Positions 37,635 to 47,583 of a stretch of DNA of 64,000 nucleotides are shown here, piece by piece (position 1 is the first letter of the stretch; each line of letters begins with the position of its first letter). Made by a program: the position numbers and the translations under genes. This stretch comes from Clostridiales bacterium (GTDB taxonomy: Bacteria; Bacillota; Clostridia; Christensenellales; Aristaeellaceae): positions 106,292 to 170,291 of the forward strand of contig SVGN01000002.1 in NCBI GenBank assembly GCA_015056315.1. Reading direction: 5' to 3'. The notes beneath the pieces are model-generated. The model made no database searches, was not told the origin of the DNA, and saw nothing but the letters and a program-made list of their open reading frames with translations.

Positions 37635-39053
37635 CTACGCGTACACGCCCACAAAGCGCAGCGTTGGCGCGATGCGGGCATCGGTGATGCGGATGCGCAG
37701 CCTGTCTGTGCAGATGCCCTCCAGCGGGATGATGCGCTGTCGGCCCACCACCGTACCGGAGGCCACCTCCGCCCATGCGCCCTCCTGCCAGGCATCCAGG
37801 GCATAGCTTTCCACCCGCTGGCTCATGCGCAGCTGCTCCCGCAGCACCACCCGCCGGATGCATTGCGCCCCCGCCCAGCGCAGGGTGACCTCTGCGGTAC
37901 CGTCTTCCGCAAGGGGCAGATAGAAGGCTTCATCATCGCTGCGGATGCATTCGATGCTATGCCCCTGCGCAGCGGGGGATGCCTCCAGCACCGCTTTTGC
38001 CAGCAGGTTTTCGCCATAGCTTCTGCGCAGGTACTCCCCCATCTGCCTGAGGCGCTCCACATCGTTTTCATGGAACAGGCCCTCGTCGGTGGGTGGTATG
38101 TTCAACAAAAACATGGCATTGCCGCCCACGGATTTTTCGTAGATATCGATCAGCTGAGCAAGAGGCTTTACCTGTTCATCCTCCGATGGGTGCCAGAACC
38201 AGCCGGGACGGATGGAGGTGTTCACCTCGGCAGGGTACCAGATCAGGTCGTTTTCATCCCGGAGCGCTTCCCGGCTGCCCAGATCCAGATCCCATGCCCG
38301 GATGGTACGCTGCCGGAAGGAGGGATCGTCGCTCTGCTGGCTCAGGGAGGCCACCTTCTCCGTATCGGCGGTGCGGGCGGGCACCACGCTCCACTCGCTG
38401 GGGCGGGTCTGCCCCGCCTCGTTGCCGCACCAGCGCACGTCCGGCCCGCAGATGTGTATGCAGGCATCCGGCTGCAGGGTGCGCACGGTACGATAATAGC
38501 GCTCCCAATCGTAGTACTGCTTTTTACCGTTGGGGCCCTCGCCGCAGGCACCATCCAGCCAGACGGTGAAGATATCGCCGTAGCCGGTGAGCAGTTCGGT
38601 GAGTTGAGCAACAAAATAATCATCGTAGGGCTTGCCGGTGCCGTAAAGGGGGTGGTGCCTGTCCCAGGGTGAAAGGTAGATGCCGAAGCCGATGCCGCCC
38701 TTTCGGCAGGCCTGGGCCACCTCCCGCACCACATCGCCCCGGCCAGCCTTGTAGGGGCTATGCGCCACGGTGTGGTCGGTGTAGCGGCTGGGCCAGAGGC
38801 AGAAGCCGTCATGGTGCTTGCAGGTGAGGATCAGCCCGGTCATGCCTGCCGCCTTGATGCTCTCGACCCACTGCTCCGCATCCAGCTTCCGGGGGTCGAA
38901 GATGGCGGGGCTTTCGGTGCCGTCGCCCCACTCCTTATCGGTAAAGGTATTGACGGTGAAATGCACAAAGGCATAGAAGGCCATATTCTGTATACGCAGT
39001 TGCCGCGGGCTGGGCACGATCCTGACCAGCCGCTCGTCGATGGTTCGCTGCAT
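37635..39053 (-). CDS. alpha-L-fucosidase (GH29)
   Basis: MAFYAFVHFTVNTFTDKEWGDG, LILTCKHHDGFCLWPSRYTDHTVAHSPYK, TVWLDGA. Confidence 0.85.
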   Translation of the reverse strand: MQRTIDERLVRIVPSPRQLRIQNMAFYAFVHFTVNTFTDKEWGDGTESPAIFDPRKLDAEQWVESIKAAGMTGLILTCKHHDGFCLWPSRYTDHTVAHSPYKAGRGDVVREVAQACRKGGIGFGIYLSPWDRHHPLYGTGKPYDDYFVAQLTELLTGYGDIFTVWLDGACGEGPNGKKQYYDWERYYRTVRTLQPDACIHICGPDVRWCGNEAGQTRPSEWSVVPARTADTEKVASLSQQSDDPSFRQRTIRAWDLDLGSREALRDENDLIWYPAEVNTSIRPGWFWHPSEDEQVKPLAQLIDIYEKSVGGNAMFLLNIPPTDEGLFHENDVERLRQMGEYLRRSYGENLLAKAVLEASPAAQGHSIECIRSDDEAFYLPLAEDGTAEVTLRWAGAQCIRRVVLREQLRMSQRVESYALDAWQEGAWAEVASGTVVGRQRIIPLEGICTDRLRIRITDARIAPTLRFVGVYA

Positions 39054-39168
39054 GGCTGCACCTCTTTGCTTGTATTGCTGTTTTGCCCGGTGGGCATCTC
39101 TGCATCCATTGTACCAAAGGTGGCGGGGAAGCGTCAAACGGGAAAGGAGCCTTCCCCTGTCGCATGGC

Positions 39169-39429
39169 AAAAAAGGGGAAGGTGCAGGAAACTCAGTTTC
39201 CTGCCGGGTGTGGAGGCGGAGGGAAGTGTGTGCCCAGTGGGCACTTGCGCGAAGCGCAAAACGACCCGCAGTCGTCAACCGAAACGAGTACAGACCACGG
39301 CAGTGGGCTGTACGACGATTGAGGTTGCGGAACAGAGCCCACAAACCTTGCGCCGCAGCGCTTTCTTGTGAGCACAGCGAGCACCGAAGGTGCAAGATGT
39401 GCGGCTCGTGTTGGTATGTATGGGTTTTT
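39169..39429 (+). repeat. Dispersed repeat R1, long copy (~261 bp)
   Basis: Ends match the inverted copy at 53612-53753; ~119 bp internal segment absent from the other copy. Confidence 0.85.
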
Positions 39430-39557
39430 CGACAGTCTGGGCAAAGCCGCATCCCCAAAACAGAGGATGCGGCTTTGCTTTTTTTGCTTGCTTTGTCTCT
39501 TGCGCAAGCATATTGTTTCAGTGTTCGTTATGCCGAAGGCCCCGGCTGCAACCGTGT

Positions 39558-39743
39558 TTAGAATTGCCGAACACGAATCACATCACCATCGATGATGTCT
39601 GTATCCGCAAACATGGTCACGCAAGGCTTCTCGCCCTCAAGCATCATCTGATGCTCAATGATCGGTTCAACGAGTTCATCGCCGTTTTCATAAGTCCGCC
39701 AGCCATACTGCCGTCGAGGGAAGCCCCTGCCCTGTGCGATCAT
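39558..39743 (-). CDS. small hypothetical protein (61 aa)
   Basis: MIAQGRGFPRRQYGWRTYENGDELVEPIIEHQMMLEGEKPCVTMFADTDIIDGDVIRVRQF. Confidence 0.45.
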   Translation of the reverse strand: MIAQGRGFPRRQYGWRTYENGDELVEPIIEHQMMLEGEKPCVTMFADTDIIDGDVIRVRQF

Positions 39744-39748
39744 CCGTC

Positions 39749-41134
39749 TTATTCCGCTTTGACCGCTTTCCCGCCCCCGGCGGTAAAGCCGTGCATCCAG
39801 GTCTTGCGCTTTAAGCGGATGGTACACCATACCGTTTTGATGATGTAATCGATCTTCAGGAACACATAGATCCAGAAGGGCGAAAGGAACCACACATAGC
39901 CTGCCAGCCAGCCCAGCGGGATGGAGACCAGCCACATGAAGGCAATATCCGCCACCATGAGGAAGCGGGTATCGCCGCCGTTGCGCAGAACGCCCTTGGT
40001 AAGCATGGACTGGGTGGCCTGAAACACCACCATGATGGCGATGGCGTACATCAGCTGGAAGGCGATATCCTTGGTCTCCTGGGTGATGTTGTAGGCATTG
40101 ATCACCGGCGGGCACACCGCAAGGATGATCACCGCCGCCAGCAGGCCCATCAGCACGCTGAGCATCAGGAAGGTAACGCCCTGCCGGTAGGCGGTATCCC
40201 GGTCGCCCCGGCCAAGGGTGTTGCCGGTCATTACGCCGCCTGCGTTGGAGATGCCCTGATTCATCACCGTGGAAAGGCGCACCGTCTGGGAGATGATGGC
40301 GTTGGCAGAAACAAAGGAGGAGCCCAGATGCCCAATGACGATGGATACCGCCGTGTTGCCCAGCCCCAGCAGGAAGTCGGAGATGATCACCGGCACGCTG
40401 TAGTGCAGGTAGGGGCGCAGCATATCGCCGCAGCGGGCGAAGAGATGCCTGAAGCGCATGCCGATGCGCTTATCCAGCCCCAGCAGGTACACCAGAATGA
40501 TGCCCGCCTCAATGATGCGGGCCAGCACCGTGGCCAATGCGGCACCGGCGATCTGCATCTCCGGCAGGCCCAGCTTGCCGAAAATGAGAATGTAGTTGAG
40601 CACCAGATTGGAGGAAAACGAAATGATGGAGGCGATCAGCGGCAGCCGCACCTGACGCACCGAGCGCAGCACCACCGTGACCGGGGTGATGATGCCCGTA
40701 AGCAGGAAGGTGGGCGCACTGATGCGGAAATACAGCGCACCGGCCTCGATCACCGGCTGCTCATCGGCATAGATGCGCATGATGGTCTCGGGAATGAACA
40801 GCGTTGCCACCATAAAAAGCAGCGCAATGCCCAGGCTGACCCGCAGCATCAGCGCCACCACACGGCGTACGGCGGGCACATCCTTTGCGCCCCAGTACTG
40901 GGAGGTGAGCACCGCTGCGCCGCCGCCGATGCCCAGACACAATATCTGGTACAGGGAGATGAACTCATTGGCCAGCGACGAGCCGGAGAGCTGGATCTCG
41001 CCATAGGCACCCAGCATGATGGTATCCAGCATATTCACAGCGATGGTGATCAGGTTTTGCAGCACCACCGGCAGCGCCATCACCGCCACGGTCCTGTAGA
41101 AGCCCTTATCCTTTACGAACAGCCTGCCCAGCAT
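39749..41134 (-). CDS. MATE family efflux transporter
   Basis: MALPVVLQNLITIAVNMLDTIMLGAYGEIQLSGSSLANEF...; 12-TM MATE pattern. Confidence 0.9.
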   Translation of the reverse strand: MLGRLFVKDKGFYRTVAVMALPVVLQNLITIAVNMLDTIMLGAYGEIQLSGSSLANEFISLYQILCLGIGGGAAVLTSQYWGAKDVPAVRRVVALMLRVSLGIALLFMVATLFIPETIMRIYADEQPVIEAGALYFRISAPTFLLTGIITPVTVVLRSVRQVRLPLIASIISFSSNLVLNYILIFGKLGLPEMQIAGAALATVLARIIEAGIILVYLLGLDKRIGMRFRHLFARCGDMLRPYLHYSVPVIISDFLLGLGNTAVSIVIGHLGSSFVSANAIISQTVRLSTVMNQGISNAGGVMTGNTLGRGDRDTAYRQGVTFLMLSVLMGLLAAVIILAVCPPVINAYNITQETKDIAFQLMYAIAIMVVFQATQSMLTKGVLRNGGDTRFLMVADIAFMWLVSIPLGWLAGYVWFLSPFWIYVFLKIDYIIKTVWCTIRLKRKTWMHGFTAGGGKAVKAE

Positions 41135-41159
41135 GGCATACGCCTCCGTCTTTCGTATT

Positions 41160-41996
41160 TTACAGATTCAGCAGCACCAGCGCCGCCAGAATGATGCCCA
41201 GGGCAAGCAGCTTGCGCCCCGGCAGCTTTTCCCCGAAGAGGATGAGCCCCGCCAGCGTGACCAGCACGATGGTGCCCACACTGAAGGTGGGAAACACCAC
41301 CACCGCAGGCAATTGACCCAGCGCCAGCAGCAGAAAGCGGGTGGAGAGGTAGTTGGGTATGCCCAGCCCCAGGCCGAAGAGCACATCCCTGAGGCAGAGC
41401 TTCTCCCGGCGCACAAGGCACAGCACCGTGCACAGCACCAGCGCCACCAGAAAGGTGTACAGCAGGAAGTGATCCTTCCATGCCGGGTGGCCCCATTCCT
41501 CATACAGCTTGGACATGGCATCCGCCATGCCGCCGGAGAGCAGCAGGAGCACCAGCCCGCCAAGGCTGCCCCTTTCCTCCCTGTGCCCGCCGCCCTGCAT
41601 GAGCAGGATGGCCGCCACCGCTGCCCCGATGCCCAGGGCCCGGAGGAACGTCAGTTTTTCGCCAAAGAGCAGCACGGAGAGCAGCGTGGGCACCAGCACG
41701 CCCAGCTTCATAAAGGTGGCAGGCAGAGCGACCCCGTTGCGGCTCACGTTCCATTGCAGCAGAAGAAAACTGCCAAGAAACAGCACACCGCCTGTGCCGC
41801 CCAGCCAAAGCGCCGTGGCCAGCCCCTCACCGGCGGGGAACAGCTCCGTTTGGCCGCTGAACAGCAGGGAAAGGAGGCTGCACATCAGGTAATTCATACT
41901 GAGCATGCTGCCGGGGTTTTGGCGGTAACGCTCGCTCAGGCGCATCAGCACCGTGATGCAGGCGCTGCTCAACAGCGCAAGAAGCAGGTAAAGCAT
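41160..41996 (-). CDS. DMT/EamA-family transporter
   Basis: 10-TM EamA pattern; PTFSVGTIVLVTLAGLILFGEKLPGRKLLALGIILAALVLL. Confidence 0.75.
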   Translation of the reverse strand: MLYLLLALLSSACITVLMRLSERYRQNPGSMLSMNYLMCSLLSLLFSGQTELFPAGEGLATALWLGGTGGVLFLGSFLLLQWNVSRNGVALPATFMKLGVLVPTLLSVLLFGEKLTFLRALGIGAAVAAILLMQGGGHREERGSLGGLVLLLLSGGMADAMSKLYEEWGHPAWKDHFLLYTFLVALVLCTVLCLVRREKLCLRDVLFGLGLGIPNYLSTRFLLLALGQLPAVVVFPTFSVGTIVLVTLAGLILFGEKLPGRKLLALGIILAALVLLNL

Positions 41997-42035
41997 GATC
42001 TTTCTCGCTTTCGCAACGGTGGTCATTTGCAAAAC

Positions 42036-42290
42036 AGGCGAGGTCTTTCAACCTCGCCCCAGACTGTCGAAAAAGCCCCAGAGGTATCGGAGGGCCGCAG
42101 CCCTCCGATTGCCAATCCGAAACCAGCGGCGTGTACGGTGGTTTCGGAACCCTTGCGTAGCAAGGGGTTCCTATCGCCGTTTGCCGCCCGGGGAGCCGTA
42201 GGCTCCTAGGCAAACGGTGCAAAAGTCGTCAAAAAAGCCGCCGCAGGCGTGTTTTTTGACGAGCTGAGGCGAGGTCTTTCAACCTCGCCC
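42036..42290. repeat. Palindrome-rich intergenic element R2 bounded by 24-bp direct repeats AGGCGAGGTCTTTCAACCTCGCCC (42036-42059, 42267-42290)
   Basis: Direct repeats are themselves hairpins; several nested hairpins in between. Confidence 0.85.
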
Positions 42291-42320
42291 GTAGTATGAG
42301 CCTTGGTAAAAACGTTTCGT

Positions 42321-43604
42321 TTAGCCCTCTTCCACGCGCAGCAGGCTCTCCACAGAGGCCACATCGGGCGTGATCTCCCGAACGGCGGCCTGCATCTCCT
42401 TTTCGTAAGCCGCATGGGTGATGAACACCAGCGTTACCCGGCCATCCTTCACCTCACCCTTCTGCTGCATGGCAGCAATGCTCACGCCGTGGTCGGCAAA
42501 GGTCTTGGCTACGCTGCTGAGCACACCGGGCCGATCCTGGGCGCGCATGCGCACATAGAAGGAGCAGCGCCAGTCGGTGTTGTTCTCCAGCGAAACAGTG
42601 GGGTACAGCTCGTTTTCGAAGGTGGGGTAGCAATGCTTGGGAGCGGAGGCAGCGCGGATCAGGTCGCTGACGATGGCGCTGGCGGTGGGCAGATCGCCCG
42701 CGCCGCGACCCATGAACATCATCTCGCCGCAGGCGTGGCCGTTCAGGTACACAGCGTTGAAAGCGCCGTTGATGTTGGCCATGGGGTGATCCTCGCGGAT
42801 GAAGGTGGGGTGCACACGGGTCTCCACCTTGAGGCCCTCCCGCTTGGCGATGGCCAGCAGCTTGAGGGTATAGCCCAGCTCCTGACCGCAGCGGATATCC
42901 TCCGCCTGTACGCCGGTGATGCCCTCCACATATACGCTCTCGAAGGGCACACGGCCATGGAAGGCCAGGCTGGCCAGAATGCTCAGCTTGTAGGCCGCAT
43001 CCAGACCCTCCACGTCGGAGGCGGGGTCGGGCTCGGCAAGGCCCAGGCGCTGGGCATCCTTGAGCACGGCGGCATACTCCTCGCCCTCTTTGCTCATGCG
43101 GGTGAGGATGTAGTTGGTGGTACCGTTGACGATGCCGTACAGCCGGTCGATCCGGTTGGCCTGCAAGCTGTCTTCAATGGTGTGGATGATGGGGATGGCG
43201 CCGCACACAGCAGCCTCGTAGTAGAGGCCAGCGCCGCTTTCCTTGGCGGCCTTCTGCAGCTCGTGCCAGTGCAGGGCAAAGGCCACCTTGTTGGCGGTGA
43301 CCACGGTCTTGCCATGCCGGAGGGCAGCCAGCAGGTAGCCGAAGGCGGGCTGTTCGCCGCCCAGGAACTCCAGCACGATGGAGATCTCTTCATCCTCCAG
43401 GATATCGTTCACGTTGCTGGTGAGCAGCTCCCGGGGGATCTCCACATCCCGCTGTTTGTTTACATCGCGTACCAGCATGCGCTTTACCTCAAAGCGCAGC
43501 CCGGTACGGTGGGCGATCTCCTTGGAGAAGCCGTTGAGCAGGCGGTATACGCCGCTGCCCACATTACCGCAGCCAAAAAAACCTACTTTGATCACATCAC
43601 TCAT
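42321..43604 (-). CDS. hom: homoserine dehydrogenase
   Basis: VGFFGCGNVGSGVYRLL, NGTTNYILTRM, ACT-like C-terminus. Confidence 0.93.
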   Translation of the reverse strand: MSDVIKVGFFGCGNVGSGVYRLLNGFSKEIAHRTGLRFEVKRMLVRDVNKQRDVEIPRELLTSNVNDILEDEEISIVLEFLGGEQPAFGYLLAALRHGKTVVTANKVAFALHWHELQKAAKESGAGLYYEAAVCGAIPIIHTIEDSLQANRIDRLYGIVNGTTNYILTRMSKEGEEYAAVLKDAQRLGLAEPDPASDVEGLDAAYKLSILASLAFHGRVPFESVYVEGITGVQAEDIRCGQELGYTLKLLAIAKREGLKVETRVHPTFIREDHPMANINGAFNAVYLNGHACGEMMFMGRGAGDLPTASAIVSDLIRAASAPKHCYPTFENELYPTVSLENNTDWRCSFYVRMRAQDRPGVLSSVAKTFADHGVSIAAMQQKGEVKDGRVTLVFITHAAYEKEMQAAVREITPDVASVESLLRVEEG

Positions 43605-43616
43605 GCCTGTGCCTCC

Positions 43617-44384
43617 TTACCGGTTGCGCTCATACAGGAGCCGCAAGCCTTTCAAAGTGAGAATACCATCCAGTTTATCGATGATGCCGGTCTCCTCGGC
43701 CACCATGAGCGCCATGCCGCCGGTGGCCACCACCAGCGCGTTGGGAGCGTTCAGCTCCTTGCGGAAGCGCTTGACCAGGTAGCTTACCTGACCGATGTAG
43801 CCATAGATGACGCCGGCCTGCAGGTTGCTGAGGGTGGTGCGCCCGATAACGCTCTCCGGCTTGACCAGTTCGAAACGGGGCAGCTTGGCGGTGCCGCTGA
43901 CCAGTGCCTCGCTGGTCAGCTTGAGGCCGGGGCAGATGCAGCCGCCCAGGAAGGAGCCGTTCTCATCGATGGCACCGAAGGTGGTGGCGGTACCGAAGTC
44001 GATAAAGATGCAGGGGCCGCCGTACTCGGCCTGTGCGGCCACCGCATTGGCGATACGGTCGCTGCCCAGCTCCCTGGGGTTTTCGTACTTCAGGTTGATG
44101 CCGGTCTTGATGCCGGGGGCCACCATCATGGGGGTCTTGCCGAAGTAGTTCTTGCACATATGCTCCAGCGTGTAGTTGATGGTGGGCACAACGCTGGACA
44201 TAACGATGCCTTCTACATCGTCGGGGCTGTAGCCCTCATGGGCAAACAGGCCGGTGAGCAGGAAGCCGATCTCGTCGGAGGTATAGCTCTTGCTGGTGGA
44301 CATACGCCAGTACTTCTTCATCTCGGGGCCGTCGAAGAGAGCCACCTTGATGTTGGTGTTGCCCACATCCATGGTCAGGATCAT
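43617..44384 (-). CDS. coaX: type III pantothenate kinase
   Basis: MILTMDVGNTNIKVALFDG, IDFGTATTFGAID, GGCICPGLKLTSEAL. Confidence 0.93.
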   Translation of the reverse strand: MILTMDVGNTNIKVALFDGPEMKKYWRMSTSKSYTSDEIGFLLTGLFAHEGYSPDDVEGIVMSSVVPTINYTLEHMCKNYFGKTPMMVAPGIKTGINLKYENPRELGSDRIANAVAAQAEYGGPCIFIDFGTATTFGAIDENGSFLGGCICPGLKLTSEALVSGTAKLPRFELVKPESVIGRTTLSNLQAGVIYGYIGQVSYLVKRFRKELNAPNALVVATGGMALMVAEETGIIDKLDGILTLKGLRLLYERNR

Positions 44385-44402
44385 CGGGGATCATTCCTCC
44401 CG

Positions 44403-44975
44403 TTACTGTTTTCTTACACGGCGCAGTGCAGCCAGGATGGGCGTGCACAGGATGGCGGCCGCAATGGCCTCACAGCTGCCAGCGATGAGGGCGGTGCCGC
44501 CGATGAGGCCCAGCACCGGGGCGGCATCGATGCCGTTGAGCACATAGAACAGCAGCATCAGGCCCAGATAGAGCACGGTATTGGTCAGGCTGCCCGCCAC
44601 CGCCGCCACGCTGACGGCGATGTTTTCGTTATCCTTGCGGAGCATGTTGTACATGGCCCAGGCGCTCAGCGGCACGCACAGCCGGGGCAGGATGCTCATT
44701 ACCGCCACGCACAGGGGGGAGGCGGCCATCAGGGTAGCCACCAGCGCAGAGGGCTTGATGAGGGCAGAGATAAAGCTGGTGAGGCCGAAGGACAGACCCA
44801 GGATGAGGCCGTTCTTCCAGCCCATGAACAGCGTGCCCACAATGACCGGCACGCACAGGATGGTCACATTGATGAAGCCCAGCGGAATAAGCCCCAGGGG
44901 GGTAAAGCCCAGCAGCACGATAAGGGCTACGAACAGGGCCAGCAGTACGAAGTTCTTCAGATTGGTGTTTCTCAT
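44403..44975 (-). CDS. ECF transporter S component, probable pantothenate transporter PanT
   Basis: 6-TM S-component-like; adjacent to coaX. Confidence 0.75.
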   Translation of the reverse strand: MRNTNLKNFVLLALFVALIVLLGFTPLGLIPLGFINVTILCVPVIVGTLFMGWKNGLILGLSFGLTSFISALIKPSALVATLMAASPLCVAVMSILPRLCVPLSAWAMYNMLRKDNENIAVSVAAVAGSLTNTVLYLGLMLLFYVLNGIDAAPVLGLIGGTALIAGSCEAIAAAILCTPILAALRRVRKQ

Positions 44976-45215
44976 GGTGTTTCCTCCTTCATTCGGGCTC
45001 GGCAGGCGATGCCCGATGCTTCTTCCGGGGGTAAAGGGAGCCGTTGGCCGCCGTCCGCCTCCCCGAAGGGATAGCGGCAAAGCCAATTTTTATTATAATA
45101 TGAATCGCGCCAAATGTAAAGAAAGCCATTGTATTCAAACGGCATTCCCCGGCAGATGGGAAAACGCCCCGCCGGGAGCGGGCAGGCTCCGGCGGGGCGG
45201 GGATATGATGAAAAG

Positions 45216-45258
45216 AACTGCGGCTGCCGGAAAACAGGTTTCCGACAGCCGCAGCTGT
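45216..45258 (-). terminator. Terminator downstream of 45279 gene
   Basis: CTGCGGCTGCCGGAAA / TTTCCGACAGCCGCAG stem, TTCTTTTC downstream on minus strand. Confidence 0.75.
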
Positions 45259-45278
45259 TTGGTGACAACAGCGGGGAA

Positions 45279-45725
45279 TTACTCCTCGTCCTCATCCTCT
45301 TCCTCTACGTCTACGAAGAAGGGCTGGCCGCATGCGCTGCACACGGGGCTCTCGTCGAAGTCGATATCGGAAGCCTTGATCATAACGGTCTTGCCGCAGT
45401 TGGGGCAATCGAAGCTGAGCTCCTGGTCGCAATCGCAATCACAGTCGCAGTCGTCGCAATCACAATCGCAATCATCGCAGTCGCAATCGCAGTCCTCTTC
45501 TTCTTCGAAGAGCAGCTCTTCCACTTCGGCCAGGTCGGCGTCCATGTCCTCAACGTACTCGCTGAGCTCATCCAGGTCTTCGTTGGTCTCGGCAAACTGC
45601 TGAGCCATCTCGTCCATCACATTCAGCATTTCCAGAAGCAGCTTGTTCTCGGCCTTTTCCTTATCCAGATTCAGGCCTTCTGCCAGGCCGCGCAGGTAGG
45701 CAGTGCGCTCGGTGATCGTAGCCAT
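45279..45725 (-). CDS. CD1247-N-terminal-like protein with Cys/Asp repeat tract and zinc ribbon
   Basis: ERTAYLRGLAEGLNLDKEKAENKLLLEMLNVMDEMA; DCDCDCDDCDCDCDDCDCDCDCD; CPNCGK...CSACGQPF. Confidence 0.75.
   Translation of the reverse strand: MATITERTAYLRGLAEGLNLDKEKAENKLLLEMLNVMDEMAQQFAETNEDLDELSEYVEDMDADLAEVEELLFEEEEDCDCDCDDCDCDCDDCDCDCDCDQELSFDCPNCGKTVMIKASDIDFDESPVCSACGQPFFVDVEEEDEDEE
45427..45494. repeat. Hexamer-based coding repeat (CGCAAT/CGCAGT) encoding (Cys-Asp)n
   Basis: Read directly. Confidence 0.9.
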
Positions 45726-45752
45726 TGTTTTCTCCTTATCTGTGTAAAGAAG

Positions 45753-46310
45753 TTAGCAGCGCTCCATGTACTCGCCGGTGCGGGTATCCACGCGGATACG
45801 GTCGCCGGTGTTGATGAACAGGGGCACCTGCAGGGTGAAGCCGGTCTCCAGAGTGGCGGGCTTGTAGGTGTTGCTGGCGGTATCGCCCTTGAAGCCGGGC
45901 TCGGTGTCGGTGATCTCCAGCTCTACGAAGTTGGGAGCGGAAACGCTGAAGGCAGCGCCCTTGAAGAAGCGCATGGTAACGTTGGTGCCTTCCTTAACGA
46001 AGGGGATGGCATCCTCTACCTGGTCGGCGTTCAGGGGCAGCTGCTCGTAGGTCTCCAGATCCATGAAGTAGTAGAACTCGCCATCGGTGTAGACGTACTG
46101 CATATCCTTGGTCTCAACGATAGCACGGGGCATCTTGTCGGTGGGGTTGAAGGAGCGCTCGATGACGGCGCCGGTCATGATGTTCTTCAGCTTGGTGCGT
46201 ACAAAGGCAGCGCCCTTGCCCGGCTTTACGTGCTGGAAGTCGACGATGTTCCACACGCCGCCGTCCCATTCGATGGTGATGCCTTTACGAAAATCGCCCG
46301 CAGTAATCAT
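45753..46310 (-). CDS. efp: elongation factor P
   Basis: [43 protein letters not shown]. Confidence 0.97.
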   Translation of the reverse strand: MITAGDFRKGITIEWDGGVWNIVDFQHVKPGKGAAFVRTKLKNIMTGAVIERSFNPTDKMPRAIVETKDMQYVYTDGEFYYFMDLETYEQLPLNADQVEDAIPFVKEGTNVTMRFFKGAAFSVSAPNFVELEITDTEPGFKGDTASNTYKPATLETGFTLQVPLFINTGDRIRVDTRTGEYMERC

Positions 46311-46371
46311 GTTTGTTTCCTCCGTTTCAATTTGTTTGCTTTTGGGTTTTGTCAAAGAGGATGCAGGATCC

Positions 46372-47442
46372 TCAGAGGATGATCAGATCCGTGGTGGGCA
46401 GGGTGAGGGCCTCGCAGCCGCCTTCCTTGACCACTACAGTATTCTCTATCCGTACGCCGCCGATGCCGGGCAGGTAGATGCCGGGCTCAACGGTGACAAG
46501 CTGGTTCACCTGCAGCAGATCGCTGCAGTTCTGGCTGAGGCGGGGGCTCTCATGGATGTCGATGCCCAGGCTGTGGCCAAGACCGTGGCCGAAGCGCCCC
46601 TCGTAGCCGTTTTGGTAGATGTAATCCCGTGCGATGGAATCGATCTTCTCGCAGCACTTGCCTGCCATAACAGCGGCCTGTGCGCGCTTCTGCGCCTCGA
46701 GAACGATCTCATACACATGGCGCATCTCGGCGCTGGGCTGGCCCAGGGCAACGGTACGGGTCATATCGGCGCAGTAGCCGCCGCATTTGGCACCGAAGTC
46801 CATGGTGATCATATCGCCCTTTTGGAGCTTGTAATCGCCGGGAATAGCGTGGGGCAGGGAGCCGTTGGCACCCGCAGCCACGATGGTGGAGAAGGCGATG
46901 CCGTCTGCGCCGTGGGAGAGCATATCCCACTCCAGCTGTAGGGCGATCTCTTTCTCGGTCATGCCCTCGCGGATGTTGCCCAGCATGCGCTCGAACGCAT
47001 CGCCGGTGATCTTGCAGGCCTGACGGATGAGAGCGAGCTCGGCTTCGTCCTTCAGCTGGCGCAGCCGCTGGGGCGCGCCTGCCAGGCTCTTCCATTCGGC
47101 ACCGGGCACGCTCTTTTTGAGGATCTCGAACCCGCGCACGGTAAGGTAGTTATCCTCGTAGTAGATGGTATCCAGACCGTGAGTGCGGCACAGCTCCGCC
47201 ACCACAGCGGACTCCCGGCGATCCTTGTCGGTCGCCTCCACGGTAAAAGCAGGAGCCTGCTTTTCTGCCTGCTCGGTGTAGCGGAAGTCGGTAACGATGG
47301 CGCAGACCTGCTTTGCCACCAGCACCAACCCTTCGCCCGTATAGCCGGACAGGTAGAACATATTGCTGGGATCGTGCACCAATACGGCCTCGTGCTCGTT
47401 GAGGTTCATAGCCTCGATGAGCCTTGCAGCCCTTTCTGCCAT
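46372..47442 (-). CDS. Xaa-Pro aminopeptidase/dipeptidase (M24)
   Basis: [40 protein letters not shown]. Confidence 0.92.
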   Translation of the reverse strand: MAERAARLIEAMNLNEHEAVLVHDPSNMFYLSGYTGEGLVLVAKQVCAIVTDFRYTEQAEKQAPAFTVEATDKDRRESAVVAELCRTHGLDTIYYEDNYLTVRGFEILKKSVPGAEWKSLAGAPQRLRQLKDEAELALIRQACKITGDAFERMLGNIREGMTEKEIALQLEWDMLSHGADGIAFSTIVAAGANGSLPHAIPGDYKLQKGDMITMDFGAKCGGYCADMTRTVALGQPSAEMRHVYEIVLEAQKRAQAAVMAGKCCEKIDSIARDYIYQNGYEGRFGHGLGHSLGIDIHESPRLSQNCSDLLQVNQLVTVEPGIYLPGIGGVRIENTVVVKEGGCEALTLPTTDLIIL

Positions 47443-47583
47443 GATGGTTCACCCACCTGTGTTACAGTCTGATCCATGCCCATAGCATAGACCACTATAC
47501 ATTTTATCATAAACCAAAAAACCGCGCTACTGTTTTTTTGTACATAGCGCGGTTTTTTGAAAATTTTCTTTTTTCAGGGGGCA

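Noticed and set aside
42303-45074. 923-aa plus-strand ORF across hom/coaX/ECF genes
   Set aside because: Antisense to three confident genes; composition of a shadow ORF
45427-45494. Hexamer tract as a CRISPR or regulatory repeat
   Set aside because: It is in frame within a confident CDS and encodes a Cys/Asp tract
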